From NCBI GenBank assembly GCA_017540385.1, contig JAFYBD010000194.1, forward strand, positions 1 through 15,512: DNA of 15,512 nucleotides, in the 5' to 3' direction. The notes under the pieces were generated by a model. It was not told the origin of the DNA. It searched no databases and saw only the letters and a program-made list of their open reading frames with translations. This document shows, piece by piece, positions 5,382 to 12,680 of this stretch (position 1 is its first letter; every line of letters begins with the position of its first letter). The stretch comes from Lentisphaeria bacterium. Its GTDB lineage: Bacteria > Verrucomicrobiota > Lentisphaeria > Victivallales > UBA1829. Both the position numbers and the translations under genes were made by a program.

Positions 5382-6284
5382 ATGGAAAACCCCACCAACA
5401 CCCCGGAAGAAAAACAGGCGGACGCGCTGAACGCATCCGCTCCCGCGGCTCCGGCGCAGAACGCCGTGAAAACCGGCAATCTCGCCGACACGAACTCGGA
5501 ATACAAGCACAAACACGGCGAGCACAAGCACCACCATCATCACCACCACCGGCACCGTCATGAGCATTTCCACCTGCTGGACTTCACGCCGTCGGGCATC
5601 TGGAGCAATCTCAAGCTGCTGTTCCAGACCGTCTACGCGTATCCGTACGTCCTGCTCTTCCTGGCCGTCGTCTTCCTCTTCTTCATGGAGTCCGGCCTGC
5701 CCCTGAAGCTGCTGGAGGCCAACCGCGCCAAATTCGCGACCGCGCAGGACTATTTCGCGTTCCAGGAGTACATCGTGCAGAACAAGGCGCTCCTCGTGCG
5801 CATCCCGTTCCAGTTCGCGCTGGTGGTCGCAGTGGCGATCACGGCCGTGCTGTACATGCGTGCGGAACGCCACTGGCAGCGGAACATCCTGAAGCTGCTG
5901 CCCGCGCTGGGCGCGGCGGCCGTGCTGTCGATCCCGATGGGCAAAAAAGCCCTGACGCCCGAGGAAGTCTCGCGCAGCGCCTGCCGCGATTCGCTCCGCA
6001 AATACCATGTGCTCTGCATCGAATACGCCGAACAGAACGACGGGAAATTCCCGGACAAGCTGAGCCCGGAGAAGCCCGCCCCGGCTTCGAAGTACGGCCA
6101 GGATCACTTCGTCTACTCCGGCGCGGGCAGAAAGGCCTCCGAGGAGGCGTTCATCCTGATCGAGGACAAGAGCGAAAACCACATCGGCAACACCCGGTTC
6201 GCCATCCGCAGCGACGGCGTGCTCCTGCTGTCGAAATACGGCCAGCCCTACCAGACGTACCAGGGCAAACCGGCCGCGAAGTAA
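5382..6284 (+). CDS. membrane protein with His-rich segment and pseudopilin-like C-terminal domain
   Basis: 300 residues, family not recognised. Residues 1-40 are Ala/Pro/Glu-rich and probably disordered. Residues 42-64 contain 14 histidines including a run of seven (50-56), a likely metal-binding or pH-sensitive stretch. Hydrophobic segments lie at about 86-102 and 143-159, with a weaker one at 170-186. The C-terminal part has C-x2-SLRKY followed by EYAEQNDGKFPDKL (214-227) and a short beta-rich tail. That resembles the soluble part of type II secretion G-type pseudopilins, which often read L-x-x-Y-x-x-D-N-x-G-x-F-P, but there is no prepilin peptidase N-terminus. The ATG at 5382 is chosen for AGGTGA 8 bases upstream; a GTG at 5370 is the alternative. 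It is probably cotranscribed with the methyltransferase 49 bases downstream. Function unknown. Confidence 0.8.
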   Translation: MENPTNTPEEKQADALNASAPAAPAQNAVKTGNLADTNSEYKHKHGEHKHHHHHHHRHRHEHFHLLDFTPSGIWSNLKLLFQTVYAYPYVLLFLAVVFLFFMESGLPLKLLEANRAKFATAQDYFAFQEYIVQNKALLVRIPFQFALVVAVAITAVLYMRAERHWQRNILKLLPALGAAAVLSIPMGKKALTPEEVSRSACRDSLRKYHVLCIEYAEQNDGKFPDKLSPEKPAPASKYGQDHFVYSGAGRKASEEAFILIEDKSENHIGNTRFAIRSDGVLLLSKYGQPYQTYQGKPAAK

Positions 6285-6333
6285 AACCGGTCGCACTCCG
6301 CATTTCCGCCCGGACAACGCCGAGGCCAGGATC

Positions 6334-7272
6334 ATGGACGACAGACCCCGCGCTAAAAACAACCGCACGCTCGTGCTGACCCCGGCGCAGAAGAAAACGC
6401 TGGCGAAGAAGCTCGCGCCTTTGCCGACGGGGCCGCTCACGCGCAAAGAAGCCGCCGACCGGGTGTTCGCCGGGGACTGTTTCGAAGTGATGAACCATCT
6501 GCCGGAGGGATTCGCGGCGATGGCCGTGCTGGACCCGCCGTACAACCTCACGAAAGAGTTCAACGGCACGATGTTCCGTTCACGCTCCGAGGACGCCTAC
6601 CGCGACTACCTCGCATCCTGGATGCCGCTGGTGCGCCGTCTGATCCGGCCGGGCGGCGCGGTGTATCTGTGCTGCGACTGGAAATGCAGTCCGGCGTGTT
6701 ACGAGATCCTGCGGCGGCATTTCCTCGTGCTGAACCGGATCACGTGGCAGCGCGAGAAGGGGCGGTCGTCGCCGTCGAACTGGAAAAACGCCTGCGAGGA
6801 CATCTGGTATGCGGTCGCGCCGCCAAAAAACAAAACCGTATTCCACGCCGACGCCGTGCGGATGAAACGACGCGTGATCGCCCCTTACCGCGAGAACGGC
6901 CGCCCGAAAGACTGGTCCGAGGAGGACGCCGGGAAATTCCGCCTCACCGGCGCATCGAATTTCTGGGACGACATCTCCGTGCCGTTCTGGTCGATGCCGG
7001 AGAACACCGACCACCCGGCGCAGAAACCCGAAAAGCTGATCGCGAAGCTCATCCTCGCGAGCACGGACCCGGGCGACCTGGTGCTGGACCCGTTCGGGGG
7101 CAGCGGCACCACTGCGGCCACGGCGAAGAAGCTCGGACGCAAGTTCACCGTCATCGAACGCGAGCTGGATTACTGCTGCCTCGCCCTGGAGCGCATCCGT
7201 CGTGCGGAGCATGATAAGAGCATCCAGGGATACGAGGACGGCGTCTTCTGGGAAAGAAACGCCAAACACTGA
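6334..7272 (+). CDS. orphan beta-class DNA methyltransferase (N6-adenine or N4-cytosine)
   Basis: 312 residues of the N6_N4_Mtase fold, transferring methyl groups from S-adenosylmethionine to DNA. Catalytic motif IV DPPYNL is at 67-72, before the AdoMet-binding motif I DPFGGSGTT (252-260). That order defines the beta class. Other conserved stretches are NRITWQREKG, NWKNACEDIWY, FWSMPENTDHPAQKPEKL (218-235) and a C-terminal GRKFTVIER. DPPY is typical of adenine-N6 enzymes but does not settle the base. No specificity subunit or restriction endonuclease is next to it, so it is probably solitary, with a role in gene regulation, replication or protection from another enzyme. The recognition site cannot be read from sequence. 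GAGG (6322-6325) precedes the ATG. The unit ends at an intergenic stretch with a T8 run (7289-7296). Confidence 0.9.
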   Translation: MDDRPRAKNNRTLVLTPAQKKTLAKKLAPLPTGPLTRKEAADRVFAGDCFEVMNHLPEGFAAMAVLDPPYNLTKEFNGTMFRSRSEDAYRDYLASWMPLVRRLIRPGGAVYLCCDWKCSPACYEILRRHFLVLNRITWQREKGRSSPSNWKNACEDIWYAVAPPKNKTVFHADAVRMKRRVIAPYRENGRPKDWSEEDAGKFRLTGASNFWDDISVPFWSMPENTDHPAQKPEKLIAKLILASTDPGDLVLDPFGGSGTTAATAKKLGRKFTVIERELDYCCLALERIRRAEHDKSIQGYEDGVFWERNAKH

Positions 7273-7317
7273 GCGTTCAATCATCGTCTTTTTTTTCGAA
7301 TCCTTTTGTTTTTCCTC

Positions 7318-7345
7318 TTGAAACACCGTAAGCTAATGGTATATT
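7318..7345 (+). promoter_or_regulatory. promoter-like sequence before the orphan fragment
   Basis: TTGAAA (7318-7323), a 16-base spacer and TATATT (7340-7345). It matches the other promoters in the window. The predicted start near 7352 falls inside the remnant reading frame, so it would only serve a product starting at ATG 7397 or something further downstream. Confidence 0.4.
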
Positions 7346-7519
7346 AGCCGTTACGACATCCGAGAATACTTCCAAGGGCGCAATGCCCGCGGCATCATGA
7401 ATCCCGACAGTTCCGACGCCACCTACATGGCGTTGCTGGATGCGTTCAAGCTGGCCTACAAGAACCTCTCAGCTCAGATCGAACCCAAAATCTATCAGTA
7501 CGGGTTCCTGCTCAAATAG
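7337..7519 (+). pseudogene. truncated or frameshifted small protein, family unknown
   Basis: The frame reads RYDIREYFQGRNARGIMN, then a hydrophobic helix-like middle, and ends IEPKIYQYGFLLK before TAG (7517-7519). The amino-acid pattern looks like a real protein C-terminus, but the frame opens after a TAA (7334-7336) with no ATG, GTG or TTG until ATG 7397. An ATG at 7336 is one base out of frame: dropping one T from the TT at 7344-7345 would give a continuous 60-residue protein starting MVYSRYDIREYF. Possible readings are a 5'-truncated gene, a single-base frameshift, or a 40-residue protein from ATG 7397, although no ribosome-binding site is close to that ATG. I do not recognise the family. 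Confidence 0.45.
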
Positions 7520-7524
7520 GAACT

Positions 7525-7542
7525 AAACCTAACGTTAGGTTT
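7525..7542. repeat. 18-base perfect palindrome
   Basis: AAACCTAAC directly followed by GTTAGGTTT, 6 bases after the stop of the orphan fragment and between convergent genes. With no loop it is a poor RNA hairpin. It could be a protein-binding site, a remnant element end, or a weak bidirectional termination signal. Confidence 0.5.
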
Positions 7543-7581
7543 TCGGTCTTAGCACAAGAATTGGGCTATCAACGACTATGC

Positions 7582-8391
7582 TCAGCGGGGGGTGCCGTCG
7601 GACGCGAGGTCCCGGACGGTGAAGACGCCGCCGTCGAACGTGATCTCGCGGAGGATATCCCATTTGGTGAGCGACCCGGCGATGATCTCGCCGCGTCCGC
7701 GCGCATCGAGCGACTGGGAGGGAAGATGAACGTGCCCGGCCAATGACAGCGCGATCGAACCGTTTTCGAGCAGGGCCGTCGCACGCGCGCTGCCGATCAG
7801 ACGGTGGCGGAATTCGAGGAGGGCATTGTTGCGGAGCGGGAAATGCCCCACGCAGACGAGCGGCCGGGGATCGGATTTCGCGGCTTCGGATTCCAGGAAC
7901 GAGGCGGTTTCGGGCGACATTTGTCCGCAGGAAAGCACCGGATTGAACGGCCGGGCGCAGTCGATCACGGCGAAACGCAGTTCCTCTGTCTCATAGACGG
8001 CGGGCCATTCGAGCGGGCAGGACCGGGTCAGGGCGATGCGGAAACGTTCGAACCCCTCGCGGCAGGTCCGGTCGCGCACGTAGCGGTCGTGGTTGCCGGG
8101 CGAAAAGAGGATCGGGATGCCGCTGTCGACCAGCGGACGCAGGCGGTTCAGGGCGGAATCGAATTCGCGCGGATCGGACGTGCTGACGGCGTCGCCGGAG
8201 AACACGATCACGTCCGGCTTCAGGTCGTTCAGAATCGTGCGGACGGCCGCGTCGGTGCGTTCCATGCGGTAACTGCCGCCGCGGCAGAACGTGGAGTTCA
8301 AGAGCCCGAAGAGACGTTTGTCCAGCAACGCGCGCGGCGAGAACACCGCGTGCTCGTGGATGTCGGAGAAAAGGACGATCTTCGTGCTCAC
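7582..8391 (-). CDS. calcineurin-like metallophosphoesterase
   Basis: 269 residues from the GTG at 8391. The dinuclear-metal motifs are all present in order: DIH (Asp10, His12), GD (Asp67), GNHDR (Asn100, His101), GH (His183) and GHVH (His220, His222). The fold hydrolyses phosphomono- or diesters; the substrate cannot be told. It has no signal peptide, so it is probably cytoplasmic. The start at 8391 is preferred because GGGAG (8402-8398) lies 6 bases upstream. An upstream in-frame GTG at 8412 would overlap the previous gene's stop by two bases (GTGA) but has no good site. It is the last gene of the leftward nadB unit. Confidence 0.87.
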   Translation of the reverse strand: MSTKIVLFSDIHEHAVFSPRALLDKRLFGLLNSTFCRGGSYRMERTDAAVRTILNDLKPDVIVFSGDAVSTSDPREFDSALNRLRPLVDSGIPILFSPGNHDRYVRDRTCREGFERFRIALTRSCPLEWPAVYETEELRFAVIDCARPFNPVLSCGQMSPETASFLESEAAKSDPRPLVCVGHFPLRNNALLEFRHRLIGSARATALLENGSIALSLAGHVHLPSQSLDARGRGEIIAGSLTKWDILREITFDGGVFTVRDLASDGTPR

Positions 8392-8408
8392 GGCGAACTC
8401 CCGTCGGC

Positions 8409-9536
8409 TCACGGATTGGACTTGGACCGGAGCTCCTTCACGCCCTGATAGTACGCCAGGGTCTGCTTCGCCTCCGGCAGGAATTCGGTGCCGTTGAAAA
8501 GCGTCACGGCGCGGGTCTGGTCGGCGATTGCGGCGTCGATGTCGAGCGTGAGATAGGAGGCGCGTGCGGAGAATTCGCAGGAGAAGGCCTCGCTGGTGCC
8601 GCCGGTGCCGGCAAACGCCTTCTTCACGGACGCAGCCGCGGGAACGACCTCGGCGACGGGGAGCCAGCCGAACGGGGCCTCTTCGAACGCGAACGCCAGC
8701 AGGCGCGACTGTGCGGCGGGGGAGGAGGAGAAATCGCGGAACGCAGCGGCGAGTTCCTGCGTGAACTTGTCGGTCTCGCCGGTGCGTTCGTAGTAGCCGA
8801 GCAGCAGGAGCCGCACGTCGACGTTGTCCTTCACCTTCGCGGCGATGGCCTGCACGGCGGCGTTGTTCTCCCTGATGCGGCCGGTACTCTCGTAGACGAA
8901 GAGTTTGGCCTGGATCGCGATCTGGTCGTCGGGACGCAGGGCGAGGATCTTGTCGGCGGTGGAGACGATGACGGAGGAGAGCCCGGTCTGAATGGCGTTC
9001 TGGAGGTCCTTGTGCATCGTCTCAAGTTTCAGCTGGGAGTCGAAACTGAACTTGCCGTTCTGGAGGTCCTTCACCACGTTTTCGAGTTCCTGCGGCACGC
9101 CCTTCCACACGATCTTCTCGCCGTCGGTGACGATGGCGAACGGGATCACGACCTCGGTGCCGGCGAACTCGGGATAGACCGCGCCGTTGTCGTCGCCGTA
9201 GACCGGCATGCGGAACTTGGAGAGTTCGAGGGCGGCGGTGCGCGCCTTGCCCGTGCGGGAGATGGCGCAGAACGAGGCGGGTCTGTCCTTGTTTTCAAGC
9301 GACTGCTCGTAGATGGAATCGACCATGCGGAGGACGTTCTTCGCGCCCGGGAGGGCAGGATCGAAGAACAGATAGACCTGCAGCGGCGCGTCGGATTTCC
9401 GCGGGGTTCCGGCGACGAGCGAGAGCTTGCCGAGGTCCTTGGCGGGGGTCACGATGCCGCCGACCTCCGCTGCGGAGACGGCGAACGGAACGGCCAGGAG
9501 CCCGGCCAGGAGAATGGAGAGGATGTGCGGTTTCAT
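8409..9536 (-). CDS. secreted thioredoxin-fold protein lacking the CXXC motif, with helical C-terminal half
   Basis: 375 residues, family not named. A clear signal peptide (residues 1-22, cleavage near VSA-AE) sends it to the periplasm. Residues about 30-165 look like a thioredoxin/TlpA-type domain: a strand QVYLFF (53-58), then DPALPG where CXXC would be, and a cis-proline-like IPFAIVTDGEKIVWKG near the end. The redox cysteines are absent, so disulfide chemistry is unlikely. The remainder (about 170-375) is alpha-helical and TPR-like, ending in AKQTLAYYQGVKEL. The pentapeptide KDLQN occurs twice about 23 residues apart, encoded by a repeated GTTCTGGAGGTCCTT at about 8998 and 9058. It follows pcnB by 24 bases. 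A binding or scaffolding role is possible. Confidence 0.75.
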   Translation of the reverse strand: MKPHILSILLAGLLAVPFAVSAAEVGGIVTPAKDLGKLSLVAGTPRKSDAPLQVYLFFDPALPGAKNVLRMVDSIYEQSLENKDRPASFCAISRTGKARTAALELSKFRMPVYGDDNGAVYPEFAGTEVVIPFAIVTDGEKIVWKGVPQELENVVKDLQNGKFSFDSQLKLETMHKDLQNAIQTGLSSVIVSTADKILALRPDDQIAIQAKLFVYESTGRIRENNAAVQAIAAKVKDNVDVRLLLLGYYERTGETDKFTQELAAAFRDFSSSPAAQSRLLAFAFEEAPFGWLPVAEVVPAAASVKKAFAGTGGTSEAFSCEFSARASYLTLDIDAAIADQTRAVTLFNGTEFLPEAKQTLAYYQGVKELRSKSNP

Positions 9537-9560
9537 GATTCGGTCAATCCCTTTCTGTGT

Positions 9561-10880
9561 TCAGAGCCCGGATTCGGACGCGTCCGGGAAATCGGGGACG
9601 TCGGCGGTTTTTTCCGTCCCGCCGGAAGCGTCCGGGGAAGAATTGCGGTCGCCCCGGCCGTGTCTGCGGCGCGGAGGACGGCGGCGTTTCGGGGAGTTGG
9701 ATGCGGTACGGACCGGGAGCGGGCAGCTGTCCTCAAATGCGGGGATGCGCCACGCCAGGAGGTTCTGGATGATGGCGAATTCGCGCGCCCCGGGATAGCC
9801 TTTGCGGTCCGCCATGGCGTGAAGTTTGCGGTGGGCGAAGAAACGGGGCTGCATGATGAGGTTGCAGACCGTGTCGGACGTGGTCCGGTGGGTCAGCACG
9901 AGCGGGGAGAAGAGCCTCAGCACCAGGTGGCGCAGATCGGATTCCACGCCGTAGTAAGGTTCCCAGAGACCGCCTGGCTCCGTACGCCCGATCTCGTCCT
10001 CGGCGAACGGGAGCGCAACCATGGCGACGGCGGTGGAGAGGCTGGCGCGGAAGATGCCGGAGCGGATGCGTTCGCCCCGGAGACCGAGCAGCGCCAGGGC
10101 GTAGTCCATCTGCGGGGTGCCGAACCGGGCGTCGAGCTCGGGGAGGTAGTAGCGGAGGAATCCGTAGTCGTGGAACGCCTTCAGGATGGAGCCGGTGTAG
10201 GAATTGCGGAGGATCTTCTCGAGTTCGAGCGAAAGACGCGACGGGGAGGCGTGTTCGATGAGCTCGATCGACGCCCGGACGGCCTTTCCGGTCTCCGGCT
10301 CCATCGCAAATCCGTACTGGCCGACGAGCTTGATGGCGCGGAGCACGCGCACGGGGTCCTCCTCGAACCGCAAGGCGGGGTCGCCAATGGTGCGGACGAT
10401 CCCGTCGCGGAGGTCGCGCACGCCGAGCCCGGTGTGATCGACCAGCCTGTCGTCGACCGGGTCGTAGAAGATGGCGTTCACGGTGAAATCCCTGCGGAAC
10501 GCGTCGTCGCGGGAGGTGCCGAACGAGTTGTCGTGGAAGATCATGTTTTCGGGGGCGTTCTCGCAGCGTTTCGGGCGGTCGGCCTGTTCCTCCTGGTCGG
10601 GGCGCTTGCGGAACGTGCTGATCTCGGTGATGTCGCGGCCGCGGATGAGGTGGACCAGGCGGAAACGCCGTCCGATGATGAGCGTGTGACGGTCGCGGAA
10701 GACCCTGCGGACCTCCTCGGGGGTGGCCGAGGTGGAAACGTCGTAGTCCTTCGGGGTGCGGTCGAGGAGGATGTCGCGGACCGCGCCGCCGACGAGATAG
10801 GTCTCGTATCCGGCGGAACGGAGCCGTCCGATGACGTCGAGGATGTAGGGGTCGATTTTGTTTTTGAGGGAAGTAGCCAT
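9561..10880 (-). CDS. pcnB: poly(A) polymerase / tRNA nucleotidyltransferase-family protein
   Basis: 439 residues. The class II nucleotidyltransferase head has LVGGAVRDILL (29-39) and the metal-binding pair in KDYD (Asp45, Asp47), followed by STSATPEEVRRVF, GRRFRLVHL and RRDFTVNAIFYDP, then the RNA-binding helices starting EDPVRVLRAIKL. It adds A residues (or CCA) to RNA 3' ends in the cytoplasm. I prefer PcnB over the CCA enzyme because of GRRFRL, the long C-terminal helical part, and the basic, disordered tail (SPKRRRPPRRRHGRG) as in PcnB proteins. No HD domain is seen. Distinguishing poly(A) polymerase from CCA-adding enzyme by sequence alone is uncertain. It starts 3 bases after the nadB stop. 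Confidence 0.82.
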   Translation of the reverse strand: MATSLKNKIDPYILDVIGRLRSAGYETYLVGGAVRDILLDRTPKDYDVSTSATPEEVRRVFRDRHTLIIGRRFRLVHLIRGRDITEISTFRKRPDQEEQADRPKRCENAPENMIFHDNSFGTSRDDAFRRDFTVNAIFYDPVDDRLVDHTGLGVRDLRDGIVRTIGDPALRFEEDPVRVLRAIKLVGQYGFAMEPETGKAVRASIELIEHASPSRLSLELEKILRNSYTGSILKAFHDYGFLRYYLPELDARFGTPQMDYALALLGLRGERIRSGIFRASLSTAVAMVALPFAEDEIGRTEPGGLWEPYYGVESDLRHLVLRLFSPLVLTHRTTSDTVCNLIMQPRFFAHRKLHAMADRKGYPGAREFAIIQNLLAWRIPAFEDSCPLPVRTASNSPKRRRPPRRRHGRGDRNSSPDASGGTEKTADVPDFPDASESGL

Positions 10881-10883
10881 TCG

Positions 10884-12560
10884 TTATCTGGAAATCGGGG
10901 AGAAGTGTTTCTGAAGGATGGTGTCGACTCCGTCGAGCGAGGGATCGCGGTCGGGGTAGTCGGCGTTGAAGTGCAGTCCGCGGCTTTCCTTGCGGCTCAT
11001 GGCGGAGTCGATGATGAGTTCGGCCACGGTCGCGAGGTTGCGGAGTTCGATGAGGTCCTTCGTGAGGTGGAAATCCCAGTAGTATTTGTCGATTTCGCGG
11101 CGGATGTTCACGATGCGCGCCTTGGCGCGTTCGAGCCGCTTGTTGGTGCGGTAGATGCCGACGTAGTCCCACATGAACCGGCGTATCTCCTCCCAGTTGT
11201 GCGTGATGACGACCTGTTCGTCGGAGGAGGTGGCGTCGCCGCTGGACCACGGCGGGGCCTTGCGGTTCGCGAGTCCGGCGCGAAGATCGTCGAGGTTGGC
11301 GACGATGTGTTCGGCGGCGTTCGCGGGCACCACGAGCGCTTCGAGCAGGCTGTTGCTGGCCAGGCGGTTCGCGCCGTGGAGTCCGGTGCACGCGGTCTCG
11401 CCGACGGCGTAGAGTCCGGGGATGCCGGTGTAGCCGTTCAGGTCGGTCTTCACGCCGCCGCAGCTGAAATGCGCCGCGGGGACGACCGGGATGAGGTCGC
11501 GGGACATGTCGACGTCGGCCTCCATGCACTTCGCGAAGATGTTCGGGAACCTGCGCTGGAGGAATTCGCGGTCGTGGTGCCGCATATCCAGCCACGCGCA
11601 GACCTGGCCGGACCGTTTGAGCTCGTTGTCGATGGCGCGGGCGACCACGTCGCGCGGTGCGAGGCTCTTCATCGGATGGTAGTCCTGCATGAACTCGACC
11701 GGCTCGCCGCCGTTGCGCGAAATCTTCAGCACGCCGCCCTCGCCCCGGAGCGCCTCACTGATGAGGAACGACTTCACTTTCGGGTGGAAGAGGATGGTCG
11801 GGTGGAACTGGTAGAACTCCATGTTCGCGATCTGGGCGAACGCGCGGTAGCCCATGGCGACGCCCGCTCCGCAGGCTACGTCCGGGTTGCTGGTGTAGAG
11901 ATAGACCTTGCCGCAGCCGCCGGTGGCGAGCGTGGTGGAGAGGGCGGTGATGGCGACGACGGAGTTTTCGCGCACGTCGAGCGCGTAGGCCCCGATGCAG
12001 CGGTTTTCGCCCATCCAGCCCATGTGCCAGGTGCTGATGAGGTCGATCGCCACGTGGTATTCGAGCACGGTGATGTCGGGATTGGCGCGGCAGGCCGCGA
12101 TGAGGGAGCGTTCGACCTCCTCGCCCGTGACGTCTCCGGCGTGGAGGATGCGGCGCTTGTGGTGGCCGCCCTCGCGTCCGAGGTCGAAATCGCAGTGACC
12201 GGCCTCGGCGGGTTCCTTGCCCATTTCCTCGCGGGTGGTGAAGTGCGTGCCGATGTCGTTGATGAGCCAGCGGATGCGCTCCGGGCCCTTCCGGACGATG
12301 CCCATGACGGCTTCCGGCGAGCAGAGATGCGCGCCCGCTTCGAGCGTGTCGGCGAGGTGTTCCTCGAAGGTGTCGCCGACGTCCGTGACGCAGGCGATGC
12401 CGCCTTGCGCCATTTTCGAATTGCAGTCGTCGATGGAGCTCTTCGTGATGATGCCGATGGAACCGGCGTGATGTTCCGCGAGCATGAGAGCGGTGGAAAG
12501 CCCCGCCAGCCCGCTTCCTATGACCAGGTGGTCGAAATAACGTTCTTTGGCTGTCTGCAT
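10884..12560 (-). CDS. nadB: L-aspartate oxidase
   Basis: 558 residues, slightly longer than E. coli NadB. This FAD enzyme oxidises aspartate to iminoaspartate, which NadA uses to make quinolinate for NAD. The FAD-binding GSGLAG is at 15-20, then SKMAQGGIAC, REGGHHKRRILHAGD, the active-site EALRGEGG, HFSCGGVKTD, GLHGANRLASNSLLEALV and the C-terminal SRGLHFNADYPDRD, all typical of NadB and separating it from fumarate reductase/SdhA. The start is an ATG with GGAC about 9 bases upstream. It heads a leftward unit with pcnB (3-base gap). nadA and nadC are not in the window. The 120-base AT-rich gap to lnt must hold its promoter; TTGAGA (12603-12598) is present, but no convincing -10 leaves room for a leader. 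Confidence 0.95.
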   Translation of the reverse strand: MQTAKERYFDHLVIGSGLAGLSTALMLAEHHAGSIGIITKSSIDDCNSKMAQGGIACVTDVGDTFEEHLADTLEAGAHLCSPEAVMGIVRKGPERIRWLINDIGTHFTTREEMGKEPAEAGHCDFDLGREGGHHKRRILHAGDVTGEEVERSLIAACRANPDITVLEYHVAIDLISTWHMGWMGENRCIGAYALDVRENSVVAITALSTTLATGGCGKVYLYTSNPDVACGAGVAMGYRAFAQIANMEFYQFHPTILFHPKVKSFLISEALRGEGGVLKISRNGGEPVEFMQDYHPMKSLAPRDVVARAIDNELKRSGQVCAWLDMRHHDREFLQRRFPNIFAKCMEADVDMSRDLIPVVPAAHFSCGGVKTDLNGYTGIPGLYAVGETACTGLHGANRLASNSLLEALVVPANAAEHIVANLDDLRAGLANRKAPPWSSGDATSSDEQVVITHNWEEIRRFMWDYVGIYRTNKRLERAKARIVNIRREIDKYYWDFHLTKDLIELRNLATVAELIIDSAMSRKESRGLHFNADYPDRDPSLDGVDTILQKHFSPISR

Positions 12561-12593
12561 TTTTTTTCGTCCAAAATAACGAAAGAGATTTTG

Positions 12594-12622
12594 TTTTTCT
12601 CAAACATGATATAAATTACATT
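12594..12622 (+). promoter_or_regulatory. candidate lnt promoter in the divergent nadB-lnt gap
   Basis: TACATT (12617-12622) matches the -10 box of the deoR and left-edge promoters; the -35 at 17 bases is only TTTTTC (12594-12599). The predicted leader is about 50 bases. The surrounding 12561-12680 is strikingly AT-rich. Confidence 0.35.
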
Positions 12623-12680
12623 GTGAACCTGTTTTTTTCCAGTCTTTTTCTCGCGAACTTTAAACAAAAGGCGATTTTTC

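Larger units (their letters stand above)
7273..7581. other. 309-base gap between convergent genes
   Basis: Contains a weak terminator-like element for the methyltransferase (AACGC and GCGTT arms spanning the stop codon, with a T8 run at 7289-7296 about ten bases later), a promoter-like sequence, a short remnant coding frame and an 18-base palindrome. Base composition is lower in GC than the flanking genes. The mix of a broken reading frame and a palindrome suggests debris of a lost element, though I see no transposase or target-site duplication. Confidence 0.45.

Noticed and set aside
9012..12614. 1200-codon open frame opposite nadB, pcnB and the thioredoxin-like gene
   Set aside because: A GC-rich antisense artefact: three well-recognised genes lie on the other strand and the translation is low-complexity.
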